NCBI GenBank assembly: GCA_964541025.1
Contig: CAZIOW010000003.1
Span: forward strand, 1 to 57,338
From: JAGDXO01 sp964541025
GTDB taxonomy: Archaea > Thermoplasmatota > Thermoplasmata > Thermoplasmatales > GCA-001856825
Length of the DNA stretch: 57,338 nucleotides
Direction: 5' to 3'
Shown here: positions 16,549 through 26,500 of the stretch, one piece after another
Layout: the number at the start of each line of letters is the position of its first letter
Numbering within the stretch: position 1 is the first letter of the stretch
Notes under the pieces: model-generated
The model's input: the letters and a program-made list of their open reading frames with translations, nothing else
The model's database searches: none
Told to the model about the DNA's origin: nothing
Position numbers and translations under genes: made by a program

Positions 16549-18486
16549 ATGCTGACCCCTTTAAAAATGATAAGAACAAGGATCATAAGCACCAAGGAGA
16601 ATGAAGAGATAATTCTCTCTGCACTGCACGACATGGGGATAATGCAGATAGAACCAGTGACAATAAGTTCAGAATATCTCAAAAGCTTAGTTCCAGGTGC
16701 ATCATATAACAGAATAAATGAAGTAGCCAGGAAGATAAGGGGTCTTGAAAATATGCTGATTCCCGTGGAGGTGAAGGAAAGGAGATCATTCCCGACGGTA
16801 GCATCGCTCATGGATGCGATTGACAGAATAGATATATTTGAACCAGCGAAAGACCTGAGAGATAAAGAAAATATTATAAAATCAAAGATGAAACTGCTAG
16901 AGATAAAGAAGAGCACGCTGGAAAAAATGGCATTTTACAGCGGGGATGTTTCATATCTGAATGGGAAAAGGGTTGTATCTTTCCTGATAAGGAACAGCGA
17001 AGATTTTAATGAAAAAATAAAATCACTGAACCCAACAGTAATAAAGGGAAATGATTATTCAATAATAATAATTGAAAAATCACTTGAAGGAAAGGCAGGT
17101 GAAATATTCAGGAATTACAGCGGAGAAGTATTATCAATTCCTGAAGAAAATGGAAAGGTAAACGATGTTATTGCCAGAATTGAGAATGAAATGAAAGAGC
17201 TCAATTCAGAATTAAATTCAGTGAATTCTGAACTTAAAAAAATATCTGAAAAATTTTATCCTGAGGTAGTTGCGATAAGGGAACAGCTAGATATTGAATT
17301 AAGGAAAATGGATGTGGTTTCTAAACTTTCTGGGACGGAAAAGACAATGGTTCTCGAGGGATGGGTTCCTGACGTTGACTTCAACCCGATGTTAAAAGTT
17401 TTAAATGATATAACAGACGGTGCTGTTATTATAGAGAAAGTGAAATCAGATGAAACTCCACCCACTGCCCTGAATAATCCAAGAAAAATCAAATTCTTCG
17501 AATTTTTCATAAGGTTCTACTCTTTACCACAGTCCACAGAAATAGATCCAACACTTGTATTCGCCCTAATATTCCCAATTTTCTTCGGGTTGATGATAGG
17601 GGATGTTGGGTACGGGGTGGTAATACTTGGGATATCCCTGTGGTTGATCCACAGGGTTGATCATCCTCCAAAAAGATCCAGGGTTCCAAAGGCAATAGGG
17701 AAATTTGTACTCAGCATGATGAGCCTCAGGAGTTTGAAAACTCTGGGAAGGGCAATGATACCTGGATCTGTAATTGCAATAGTGCTTGGAGTGCTCTTCG
17801 ACAACTATTTTGGTTTCACACTGCCATATCCTCATTTCAATGTCCTTGCAGCTGCTGGCCTGAAACTGCTTCTCTTGATAAGTGGTTACATAGGCGTCCT
17901 AATGGTAAGCGTAGGTCTTGTATTTGGCTTCATAGTAAATGCAAAGCACGGCCACAAGAAAGAGGCCATAGGAAAGATAGGCTGGCTGATGCTTGCATAC
18001 GGAATAGTCATAATAGGCCTCGGAGTCCTGAGGAGGCAGAATATAAATCCAATGGTTAATCACGTCTCTCTGATATCATTCATTCTTCTTTTCGCGGGAC
18101 TGGCTATAGTGGTTTATGCAGAGAAAGCTCAGGCCCTTCTTGAAGTGACAACCATAATAAGCCACATACTTTCATACACAAGGCTTGTAGGCATATTACT
18201 ATCATCTGTCATTCTGGCCCTTGTATTCGATGATATTTTCATGGGTACCTTAAAACACTCAATATTCATGGTCATATTTGGAATAATCATCCTCATAATA
18301 GGGCAGCTCTTGAATCTTGTAATAGCAATATTCGAACCGGGTATACAAGGTGCAAGGCTGATATATGTTGAATTCTTCAGTAAATTCTACAAGGGAAATG
18401 GTAAGGAGTTCAGGCCTTTTTCTTCACCAAGAAACTATACAATAAAACAATTCTCTTTAGAACCTCTGGATCAAAAGAAACCGTAA
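16549..18486 (+). CDS. atpI: A-type ATP synthase subunit I (a subunit)
   Basis: A 645-residue stator membrane subunit that carries the proton half-channels. Residues 1-320 are the cytoplasmic coiled-coil and globular arm (LTPLKMIRTRIISTKENEE at the start, GTEKTMVLEGWVPD near 260). The membrane domain begins at about 325 (LVFALIFPIFFGLMIGDVGYG) and has roughly seven to eight spans to residue 610. The essential arginine lies in SHILSYTRLVGILLSS near 545. The C-terminal FEPGIQGARLIYVEFFSKFY segment is also conserved. It is the last gene of the atp operon. Confidence 0.95.
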   Translation: MLTPLKMIRTRIISTKENEEIILSALHDMGIMQIEPVTISSEYLKSLVPGASYNRINEVARKIRGLENMLIPVEVKERRSFPTVASLMDAIDRIDIFEPAKDLRDKENIIKSKMKLLEIKKSTLEKMAFYSGDVSYLNGKRVVSFLIRNSEDFNEKIKSLNPTVIKGNDYSIIIIEKSLEGKAGEIFRNYSGEVLSIPEENGKVNDVIARIENEMKELNSELNSVNSELKKISEKFYPEVVAIREQLDIELRKMDVVSKLSGTEKTMVLEGWVPDVDFNPMLKVLNDITDGAVIIEKVKSDETPPTALNNPRKIKFFEFFIRFYSLPQSTEIDPTLVFALIFPIFFGLMIGDVGYGVVILGISLWLIHRVDHPPKRSRVPKAIGKFVLSMMSLRSLKTLGRAMIPGSVIAIVLGVLFDNYFGFTLPYPHFNVLAAAGLKLLLLISGYIGVLMVSVGLVFGFIVNAKHGHKKEAIGKIGWLMLAYGIVIIGLGVLRRQNINPMVNHVSLISFILLFAGLAIVVYAEKAQALLEVTTIISHILSYTRLVGILLSSVILALVFDDIFMGTLKHSIFMVIFGIIILIIGQLLNLVIAIFEPGIQGARLIYVEFFSKFYKGNGKEFRPFSSPRNYTIKQFSLEPLDQKKP

Positions 18487-18527
18487 TGAATTTAAACTAA
18501 TAGTTATAATGATAATTGAAATAAATT

Positions 18528-18998
18528 ATGCATCGTATAGAAAGCACCGGAGTAGGCAGCCTGCTTGGACTGATGGAGATACTTGAGGATATGGATAAAC
18601 CTGTTGATATAGCGAAGCTTGACGACTCGCTTGATGAGGAAAGAACAACTCTAATGAATCTTCTTGATGATGCGGAAAGCCTTGGATTGATATCAGTGGC
18701 AAACGGGGATGTGATAATAACGGACCTTGGAAAGAAATTCCTGAATTCAAATGTTTCCGACAGGAAGAAAATATTGAAAGAATCTTTGAAAAATGTAGAG
18801 CCTTTCAATTCAATCATCAATTATTTGAAATCTTCTGGTACTAATGAAATACAGAAGGAAGACCTTGAAAGATTCTTGGAAGATAATTTCCCATCAGGAA
18901 ATAATGAAGATATAATGAGAGTGGTACTGAACTGGGGAAGATATGCAAAATTAATGAACTATGACAGCGACGAGGGCAAGCTTATATTACTGAATTAG
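18528..18998 (+). CDS. AAA-associated C-terminal domain protein
   Basis: A 156-residue soluble helical protein resembling the AAA-associated C-terminal domain (AAA_assoc_C) usually fused to the end of NitT/TauT-type ABC ATPases. The winged-helix-like start (GLMEILEDMDKPVDIAKLDDSL, then LLDDAESLGLISVANGDVIITDLGKKFL) is followed by a second helical half. Here it is a separate gene beside a NitT/TauT-like ATPase, which supports a split version with a regulatory or coupling role. It converges on the ATPase gene, and the two stops overlap in TTAG (18995-18998). Confidence 0.65.
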   Translation: MHRIESTGVGSLLGLMEILEDMDKPVDIAKLDDSLDEERTTLMNLLDDAESLGLISVANGDVIITDLGKKFLNSNVSDRKKILKESLKNVEPFNSIINYLKSSGTNEIQKEDLERFLEDNFPSGNNEDIMRVVLNWGRYAKLMNYDSDEGKLILLN

Positions 18999-19750
18999 GC
19001 GGATGACATTAGTTTTACAACATCATCAACTGTCTTGTAAAAATCATCAGATCTGGTATTCCTCGGTCTTGGCAGTTCAATTTTCATCTCTCCAAGCACA
19101 GTGCTCGGTCTTGCACTCAGGACTACAATTCTGTCACTCATCTGGACTGCTTCATCCACATTGTGCGTCACCATAAGAATTGTATTTGGCGGAAGATCGG
19201 GGGAACCCCATAGGTCCAGAAGCTCTTCCCTTATAGCCTGTGCCGAGAAAACGTCAAGCCCTACGAAAGGTTCATCGAGGAGCAGAAGTTCCGGTGAGGT
19301 TGCAAGAGCCCTAGCAATTGATACTCTCTGCTTCATGCCTCCGGAAAGTTCCTTGGGATAGGCCTCTTCAAACCCATCTATACCAACTATTTTGATGTAT
19401 TTTAGAGCTATTTCCTCCCTCTTATCCTGATCTTTTATAAATGGTTCAAGAGCCACCTCTATATTTTTCTTAACATCCAGCCACGGAAACAATGCAGGAT
19501 TCTGGAAAACAACTGAAATTCTCTCATCGCTTTCACCGAGTTTCCTTCCATTCATGTATATTGAGCCCCTCGTGGGTTTAATCAGTCCAAGAAGCATCTT
19601 TATTATGCTGGACTTTCCACATCCAGAAGGTCCTATAAGTGATACAAACTCATTTCTCTTTACAGAGAAAGAAACGTCCTTTATTGAGATCAATTTCTTC
19701 CCTTCTGTATCGTATTCCATCCCTATATGATCGAGGTAAAGGAAGTCCAT
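18995..19750 (-). CDS. NitT/TauT-type ABC transporter ATPase
   Basis: A 251-residue ABC ATPase that powers import. Walker A is GPSGCGKSS at about 39-47, the Q-loop VFQNPALFPWLDV near 80-92, the signature ELSGGMKQRVSIARAL near 133-148, Walker B LLLLDEPFVGLD near 154-165, and the switch His in MVTHNVDEAV near 192. The sequence resembles ATPases of nitrate, sulfonate and taurine importers. The usual C-terminal AAA-associated extension is absent and appears as the neighbouring gene. It is divergent from the fused permease gene across a 109-bp gap with promoter-like AT tracts. Confidence 0.92.
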   Translation of the reverse strand: MDFLYLDHIGMEYDTEGKKLISIKDVSFSVKRNEFVSLIGPSGCGKSSIIKMLLGLIKPTRGSIYMNGRKLGESDERISVVFQNPALFPWLDVKKNIEVALEPFIKDQDKREEIALKYIKIVGIDGFEEAYPKELSGGMKQRVSIARALATSPELLLLDEPFVGLDVFSAQAIREELLDLWGSPDLPPNTILMVTHNVDEAVQMSDRIVVLSARPSTVLGEMKIELPRPRNTRSDDFYKTVDDVVKLMSSA

Positions 19751-19832
19751 TTAGAAGCTCAGTAAATAATGTTATTAAATTTTTTTGGATTATGTTAAAT
19801 ATAAAAATAAAAATACAAAATAGTTTTTTAGG

Positions 19833-19845
19833 ATTATATAATAAG
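19833..19845 (+). promoter_or_regulatory. putative TATA box of ABC permease gene
   Basis: ATTATATAATAAG lies 15-27 nt before the permease ATG. GTGAGGA at 19847-19853 could act as a ribosome binding site. If the box is used, the leader is very short. Confidence 0.35.
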
Positions 19846-19859
19846 CGTGAGGAATCCAC

Positions 19860-21482
19860 ATGGTCTCACTATCCCTGATAATTCTGATACTCGAGGCTAT
19901 TTCTGTGACATTTGTGAGACTGTGGTATCTGATGTTTGTGTCCATAATTCTTGCCATTATATTTGGAATACTTGCAGCAAGGGTTAGGATTGCGGAGATG
20001 ATAATCATCCCGATAACAGATGTTCTTGAGGCAGTACCTGTAATTTCATTCTTTCCAATAGTACTCGTTCTGTTTCTGGTGGATATAGGCGGTCCAATTG
20101 GAATTGAACTAGCTGTGGATTTCCTAATAATAACTGCTCTATTATGGAATATAATCCTGGGTGTTTACCAGGCGGTCACCCACATACCATCCGAATTGGT
20201 AGATGCTACAAAGGTATTCAAATTAGGGTTCTGGCAAAGGATAAGATACCTCTATGTTCCTGCCAGTTTCCCGAAAATAGTTGCAAATATGATGCCAAGC
20301 TTCGCAAGCGGATTATTCTATATCACGCTCAGTGAAGTAATATACCTCGGCCCAAAAAATTTTCACGTATTTGGTATAGGTGAGGTAGCGTTACAGCTTG
20401 CTTCCCAGGATAATATAATAGGAGAAATAATAATGCTCATAATCCTTGTGGCTGGAATTTTTCTCAATTTTTACCTTATAATAAACCCGCTGATACGCTA
20501 TTCCGAGAAATACACCATAGAGCAGGAGAAAAGCCAGGAAGAATCTGAGAGAACAAGGGGCAGAAATTACTTGATAAATTCAATGGCCCAGAGGACAAAT
20601 CAGCTCGTCATGGCTGGAGTACAGGGATTTGCCTCAGTAAATAGAATTTCCAAGTATATTCCGAGCAGGAAAATAAGGGAGAAATTCAGATTATCTGTGA
20701 GGGCAGTCAATGCAGTCGTGGGCCTTATTCTTATACTAATGCTTGTCATAAGTATTTATGTAATTGCACAGTCAGGTTTTTCGCGTGCTTTTGTTATATA
20801 TGTTATAAATAGAACATTTCTCATAGACGCCACCCTTGGCACCCTCTATGACCTTCTCAGGATTTTCATTGTGTACCTGGTCTCCCTTCTTACAATGGTT
20901 CCTCTGGCAATAATAGCAGCCACTAGAGGTAGGAAAGGTGATACACTTAATGGGCTGATGCAGGTTCTATATGCAATACCAGCTCCAGTTTTCTTCCCTT
21001 TGATAGTTGTGTATCTCACACCATCTCTCACAAGGTTCATGAATTTTGATTTAGCATTCAATTTTGACGTATTCATAATAACATACCTTGCAGCTGCCTC
21101 CTACATATTCTTCAATGTATACGGGGCGGTAAGAAGCATACCATCGGAACTCGCAATGGTAGCGAAAACATTCAAATTTAAAAGGATTGGGAGGCTTAGA
21201 TACCTCATATTCCCATCAATCATCCCGGCCCTGATAACTGGCTCAATGTCAGCAGTTGGAAGCTACTGGGCAGGGTTGATGGTGGGAGAATACATTGAGG
21301 TCAGCGGAAAGACATATTCTGTATCGTTCGGGCTCATGAAAATGATAGATATGGCTATAGCCAATGGGAATCTTCTTTATGCAGATGCTGTGGATATATA
21401 CATGGTGATAATAATAGTGATAATCTCTTATTTACTCTGGATAAGACTTTATGATTATTCGAAGAAGCGATATGCACTTTAG
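19860..21482 (+). CDS. ABC transporter permease, two domains fused
   Basis: A 540-residue membrane protein made of two tandem BPD-type permease domains. The ATPase-contact (EAA) loop appears twice: IPSELVDATKVFKLGFWQRI near residues 108-127 and IPSELAMVAKTFKFKRIGRL near 418-437, each followed by a YL..P.S.P.I segment. About ten to eleven spans are expected, with a charged linker around 215-285. One protein thus supplies both halves of the importer channel. The partner ATPase is the divergent gene at 18995-19750. No substrate-binding protein is encoded nearby, so the substrate is unknown. Confidence 0.88.
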   Translation: MVSLSLIILILEAISVTFVRLWYLMFVSIILAIIFGILAARVRIAEMIIIPITDVLEAVPVISFFPIVLVLFLVDIGGPIGIELAVDFLIITALLWNIILGVYQAVTHIPSELVDATKVFKLGFWQRIRYLYVPASFPKIVANMMPSFASGLFYITLSEVIYLGPKNFHVFGIGEVALQLASQDNIIGEIIMLIILVAGIFLNFYLIINPLIRYSEKYTIEQEKSQEESERTRGRNYLINSMAQRTNQLVMAGVQGFASVNRISKYIPSRKIREKFRLSVRAVNAVVGLILILMLVISIYVIAQSGFSRAFVIYVINRTFLIDATLGTLYDLLRIFIVYLVSLLTMVPLAIIAATRGRKGDTLNGLMQVLYAIPAPVFFPLIVVYLTPSLTRFMNFDLAFNFDVFIITYLAAASYIFFNVYGAVRSIPSELAMVAKTFKFKRIGRLRYLIFPSIIPALITGSMSAVGSYWAGLMVGEYIEVSGKTYSVSFGLMKMIDMAIANGNLLYADAVDIYMVIIIVIISYLLWIRLYDYSKKRYAL

Positions 21483-21529
21483 TTTTGGACCTTAAGAAGA
21501 GTTTAAATTCAAATATAAATGCGCTCACA

Positions 21530-23446
21530 ATGAAGGGAAATAATTTTATTAGAAGTCCATATCTTGAACTTCACAATAATGATGCCATAAAATGGAATAT
21601 CTGGACAGAAGAAATATTGAAAAAGGCCAAAAAGGAAGATAAACCTCTTTTCATATCCATTGGATATTATTCATGTCACTGGTGTCATGTAGAACAGGAA
21701 CTGTCTTTCAACGATAGTGAAATTGCCGAGGTTGTGAATGAGAAATTCATTCCTATTATAGTCGACAGGGAAGAGAGGCCCGATATAGATGACCTCTACA
21801 TGAAAGCATCGCAGATAATTAATGGATCTGGAGGATGGCCATTGAATGTTATCGCAATGCCGGACGGAAGACCATTCTTTGTATCCACATTCCTTTACCC
21901 AAGGTCATCTGGAGATCAGCCAGGCCTGCTTGAAATATTGCAGTCAGTATCTAAAATATGGAATGAGGAAAGGGGGAGAATTATAGAAACATCAGATGAA
22001 ATATTGTCACTGATTGCTAATACACCAAAATCCAAAGAAGGAAGCATATCTTATCAGGAAATCAATGAAATTATAGGGAGCATCTATGATAGAAAATACG
22101 GAGGATTTGGTTCATCTCCGAAATTTCCAAATTTCAATTATCTTCATTTTCTGATGGTTTACGACCAGTATAAAAAGAAAAATTCAAACAGAAACAAGGT
22201 TGAGAGAACAATTAGAGCGATGCTCAACGGCGGAATATATGACCATGTGGGTTCAGGCTTTCACAGATACTCAACCGATGAGAAATGGGAAATTCCGCAC
22301 TTTGAGAAGATGCTTTATGATCAAGGGTTGCTTATTGACACGCTGATCCAATTCTCTGAAACATACAAAGATCAAGTGTTCGTGAAGAGGACGGGAGACA
22401 TTTTAAATTTTCTTATGAGGGAGATGGAAATTGATGGATTATTCCTAAGCGCCATTGATTCAGATTTCAATGGAGAAGAAGGGCTATACTATCTTTGGGA
22501 CATGAGAGAAATATCCGGAATTTTGAATGAGGATGAAATAATGTATCTGAGAAATTTCTTCGATTTCAGTGTAAAATACAACGGAAAGACAGTCATAAGG
22601 AGGAGAGACGTAAGTTATTCTGAAGAGGACGATCAAAAAATAAGATATATTGTCAACAAGCTCAGAGAAGCAAGAGAGAAAAGAGGGGAAATCAGGAAGG
22701 ACGATAAGATTATTCTATCATGGAACTGCCTGACACTTAAAGCCATTATTCACTACTCCTATTATGATAATAACTACATTCCATTCTTGATAAGGGCAGT
22801 GGAAAGTATAGAAGAGAAATTCATGGATGGGAGGGATCTTTACAGGACAATGAGAAAAGGTGAAAGGGGAGTGAAAGCACAGCTGGAAGATTATGCTTAT
22901 CTTTCCGATCTCTTCCTTGAAATGTATGAACTGACAATTGATGAATCGTATCTTAATGAAGCCATAAAAATTGTAAATGATATAAAGGAAAAATTCTTTG
23001 ACCAGAATACTGGAAGTTTATTCAATACTCAAAAGGAATGGGATACATCTATAGTCAAAACAAAGGTAGAATATGATACCATATTCCCATCAGGCAAATC
23101 TTTACTTTTTTCAGTCCTGAATAAATTGTACCTACTTACTGGAATAGAGGAAATGATGGTAATGTCAAACTCCATCAAGAATGATGCAGAAACATCATTA
23201 AAGAGGAATCCAGTTTCACAGATCTCCCTTGTAACATTTATGATGGCTTCAGAAATGATATATAAAGTGGAGATCAGAGAGGAAGATGTAGCACGGTTCA
23301 AAGAGATTAGGAATGAATTAGAAAGAAGAAATTATTTCATACCAATAGTGGCAGACAACTTGAACCTTTGCAACAAAAATTCATGTCTTTCTAATTTTAA
23401 AAACGTGGAAGAGATGATAGAATACATAAAAAAATTGAGCATTTAA
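21530..23446 (+). CDS. DUF255 / YyaL-like thioredoxin-domain protein
   Basis: A 638-residue protein of the YyaL / spermatogenesis-associated protein 20 family: an N-terminal thioredoxin-like domain followed by a six-hairpin glycosidase-like barrel. The redox-like motif is SCHWCHV (about 45-51), with EERPDIDDLYM near 80 and GGWPLNV near 100. The barrel has GGIYDHVGSGFHRYSTDEKW near 232-250 and HFEKMLYDQ near 255. ATG at 21530 is chosen because it leaves eight residues before the conserved SPYL. An in-frame TTG at 21485, 2 nt after the permease stop, would add 15 residues. Function of the family is not established. Confidence 0.85.
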   Translation: MKGNNFIRSPYLELHNNDAIKWNIWTEEILKKAKKEDKPLFISIGYYSCHWCHVEQELSFNDSEIAEVVNEKFIPIIVDREERPDIDDLYMKASQIINGSGGWPLNVIAMPDGRPFFVSTFLYPRSSGDQPGLLEILQSVSKIWNEERGRIIETSDEILSLIANTPKSKEGSISYQEINEIIGSIYDRKYGGFGSSPKFPNFNYLHFLMVYDQYKKKNSNRNKVERTIRAMLNGGIYDHVGSGFHRYSTDEKWEIPHFEKMLYDQGLLIDTLIQFSETYKDQVFVKRTGDILNFLMREMEIDGLFLSAIDSDFNGEEGLYYLWDMREISGILNEDEIMYLRNFFDFSVKYNGKTVIRRRDVSYSEEDDQKIRYIVNKLREAREKRGEIRKDDKIILSWNCLTLKAIIHYSYYDNNYIPFLIRAVESIEEKFMDGRDLYRTMRKGERGVKAQLEDYAYLSDLFLEMYELTIDESYLNEAIKIVNDIKEKFFDQNTGSLFNTQKEWDTSIVKTKVEYDTIFPSGKSLLFSVLNKLYLLTGIEEMMVMSNSIKNDAETSLKRNPVSQISLVTFMMASEMIYKVEIREEDVARFKEIRNELERRNYFIPIVADNLNLCNKNSCLSNFKNVEEMIEYIKKLSI

Positions 23447-23529
23447 TATTATTTTTCTTAATAATTTCAGTTCTTTGAGTAAAGATTTTAATGGACATTT
23501 CCTTATAGCTTGACATTTAGGTGGAATTG

Positions 23530-26500
23530 ATGGCTTCACTACCCAGAGCAAATAAACTATTCAGTACTGCAAGAGACATAGGAATAGAGGTCAAGACGGG
23601 CATAGTTCTTGTACTGACCTTCTTTCTATCCCTTTTTCTAAGTTCCTATTTCATCATAGGAGTTGCGATTAAGGGAAATTATGCAGTATCAGGAGGATCG
23701 GATGCTTATTACAATATGAGAATTATTCAATACATATTATCAACCCATCACCAGCTTCTGTTCGACCCTTCGCTTAATTATCCAATAGGATTGGAAAATC
23801 CGAGACCACCATTCTTCCACTGGTTTGCTGTGCTGTTAGGCTATGCTTTCTCTCCATTTCTTGGGGGAGTTTATGCCTCCACAATGACCATGTTTTTAAT
23901 GAGCACAGCTATAGGGGGTGCCCTCATAGTATTTCCAACATATTTCCTCGGTAAGGAATTATTTGGAAGGAAAGTAGGTATAATAGCGGCAATTCTTGTA
24001 GCATTATCACCATTGACCATGATGAAGAGCATTGCGACAATTGGGCTGTTTGATATATTTACTGCGCTTTTTGGATTGATGTTTATATATTATTATCTGA
24101 GGGCAGTCAATACATTCAATTTCGCATTAAGCGATAAAAGCTCTTTCTCAAATATCATATCAACGCTCAGGAAGAACCAAATATCTATAGTTTATGCATT
24201 GCTCGCTGCAGTATCTCTAGCAGCTTCTATGCTTACTTGGGACGGTTCAATTTCCCTAGTCCTTATACTTGCTGGTGCAGGTCTGGTTCAATTATTCATA
24301 TATGCAATAAGAAAGAAGAGTGCTCTTTCCATATTTACAGCGACATTATTTTTCGGTGCAGGATTCATAGTAGCTTTTCCGTGGTATTACGTTGCGGGAT
24401 TCATAGCTGTAAGGTTCGATTATCCACTGATAATATGGGGGGCTCTACTTATTTCTTCAATATATTTCATATTGTTAGAAAGGAAGTCTTGGGTACTCTC
24501 AATCTCCGTTTACATAGTAATAGCCATAGCAGCCATATTTGCAATAGATAAGATTAATCCAAACATTATACAGTCCATACTTTCTGGGCAGCATTATTTC
24601 ATAAAAAATAAAATATACAATACCATAGCTGAAGCACAGGCTTTGCCACTTGGCGAAGATATAATGGAATTTGGACCAATGCAGTTCTTTGCTTCCATCA
24701 TAGGAATTGGAGCCCTGATTTATTACTGGATAAAGAGAAAGGACTTCAACATGACGCTAGCACTTCTTTACTTCGCTGGAATTATTTTCATAAGCATGAT
24801 AGCTTCCAAATTCCTGTACTTCGGTGCCACGGCCACATCAATTCTGACAGGGCTTGTACTTGTTAGAGTATTTGAAATGCTTCAATTCAAGGAAGTAATT
24901 GAAAAATCCCGCGACAGACCGGTAAAACATATACTGAGAAAGGAATTCAAATTTGCTCATTATGTAACTATACTTATAGTGGTGTTCTTGTTGGTAGTAC
25001 CAACCACTTTTTATGCTGTTGACTCTGGGATACCATTCAATAATAAAACAACCTATGACCGTGAGATTTATAACGCAACCCCATCCATATTGAGACCGCA
25101 GAATTACACTCCACCATATTATCTAGGAGCATTTGGTGTATCTCTTGATCTTCCGAACAGTCCATGGGTCAGAGCATTGGATTGGTTTAAAAATCAGGAT
25201 ACATCACAACCTCCAGCTGACAGACCGGCCTTTGTCTCATGGTGGGATTACGGTTTTCAGACTCTTGAACAGGGTGATCATCCTGTTATGGCCGATAACT
25301 TCCAGGATGGCATTTTTCCAGCAGCCCAGATACTGATGGCGCAGAATGAGAGTCAGATAGTTTCAATTTTCATTTCAAGAATTCTTGATTATTATGTTGC
25401 AAATCACGACCTGAATAATGCAACAATAGACTCAATAATATCTCAATATCTAGGAGCGGGAGCCATGAAAAATATAACTAATTACGAATTGAATGGTTCC
25501 AATCTCATCTCCCAGATATATGCAAATCCCAGCTATTATGGACCCAGGGAGGGAATTCAGGCTGGGGATGCGAAATACATTCTTATGGAAGGGTATCTAT
25601 CAAATACATTCTCACTGAATACTCTGATAAATCTGAATACAGCGTTGGTTCAGGCAACTGGATTCAATATGAGTTATATAGCCGTGGATTACAGGCTGTT
25701 TCCATTCTCAGGAATTAACACTGGAATATTTTACGCTCCTGCCTATTTAGGGGATTATCCATATGTGGATGTGCAGGGGGAAATAGTTCCTACGACATTC
25801 TTTAATATAACTGTTACAGATGCAAGCGGCAATACCTATCCGCTGCAGGATTTCCCTCCAGGAGATACAGCGGTGAATTATTCAATAAATTATCTCCCAA
25901 TGTTTTACAATTCCACAATATACAGAATGTTCATAGGTTATCCTCCAAGCGTCGCAGGAGTAAATTCCGGAATTCCGGGAATAACCAGCAATATGCAATA
26001 TTATATCCCAATGCAGGCATGGGGCGAGCCAAACTTTGAACTTGCGTATAAAACAGTGTTCTGGAATCCCTATACAGATTATCAGAACCATACGAATGCC
26101 TGGCAACCAGTTTCACTGGAACAGGGATATTACTACCTTAAGCATAAAATTGGAACTGTGGATATGACACCTCCGGCATCTCAGGTACTACCAAGTGATG
26201 TAGTGTTTGTACAGTATTTTCCGGGAGCAATAATTCATGGCAGAGTTCTCGATACATTGGGAAAACCAATACAAGGTGTCAGGGTAACCCTGACAGACCA
26301 GTACGGAATTCCTCACGATACTGCAGTTACAAATTCATCCGGATATTATTCATTATATGCGGTAGCTGGAAATGATACCGTCACTCTATCATCTGGAAGT
26401 TACAATTCACTCTTCATGGTGGATTCAACTACACTAAATACGTTCAATATCAGCATTTCTGAATCTCAGGCAGACAGGACCAGCTATACTGCAACAGGCC

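Noticed and set aside
16194..16916. A 240-codon minus-strand open frame across atpH and the start of atpI.
   Set aside because: It is the antisense of Lys/Glu-rich coiled-coil codons, giving Ser/Ile/Phe-rich nonsense. The plus-strand genes are well-supported family members.
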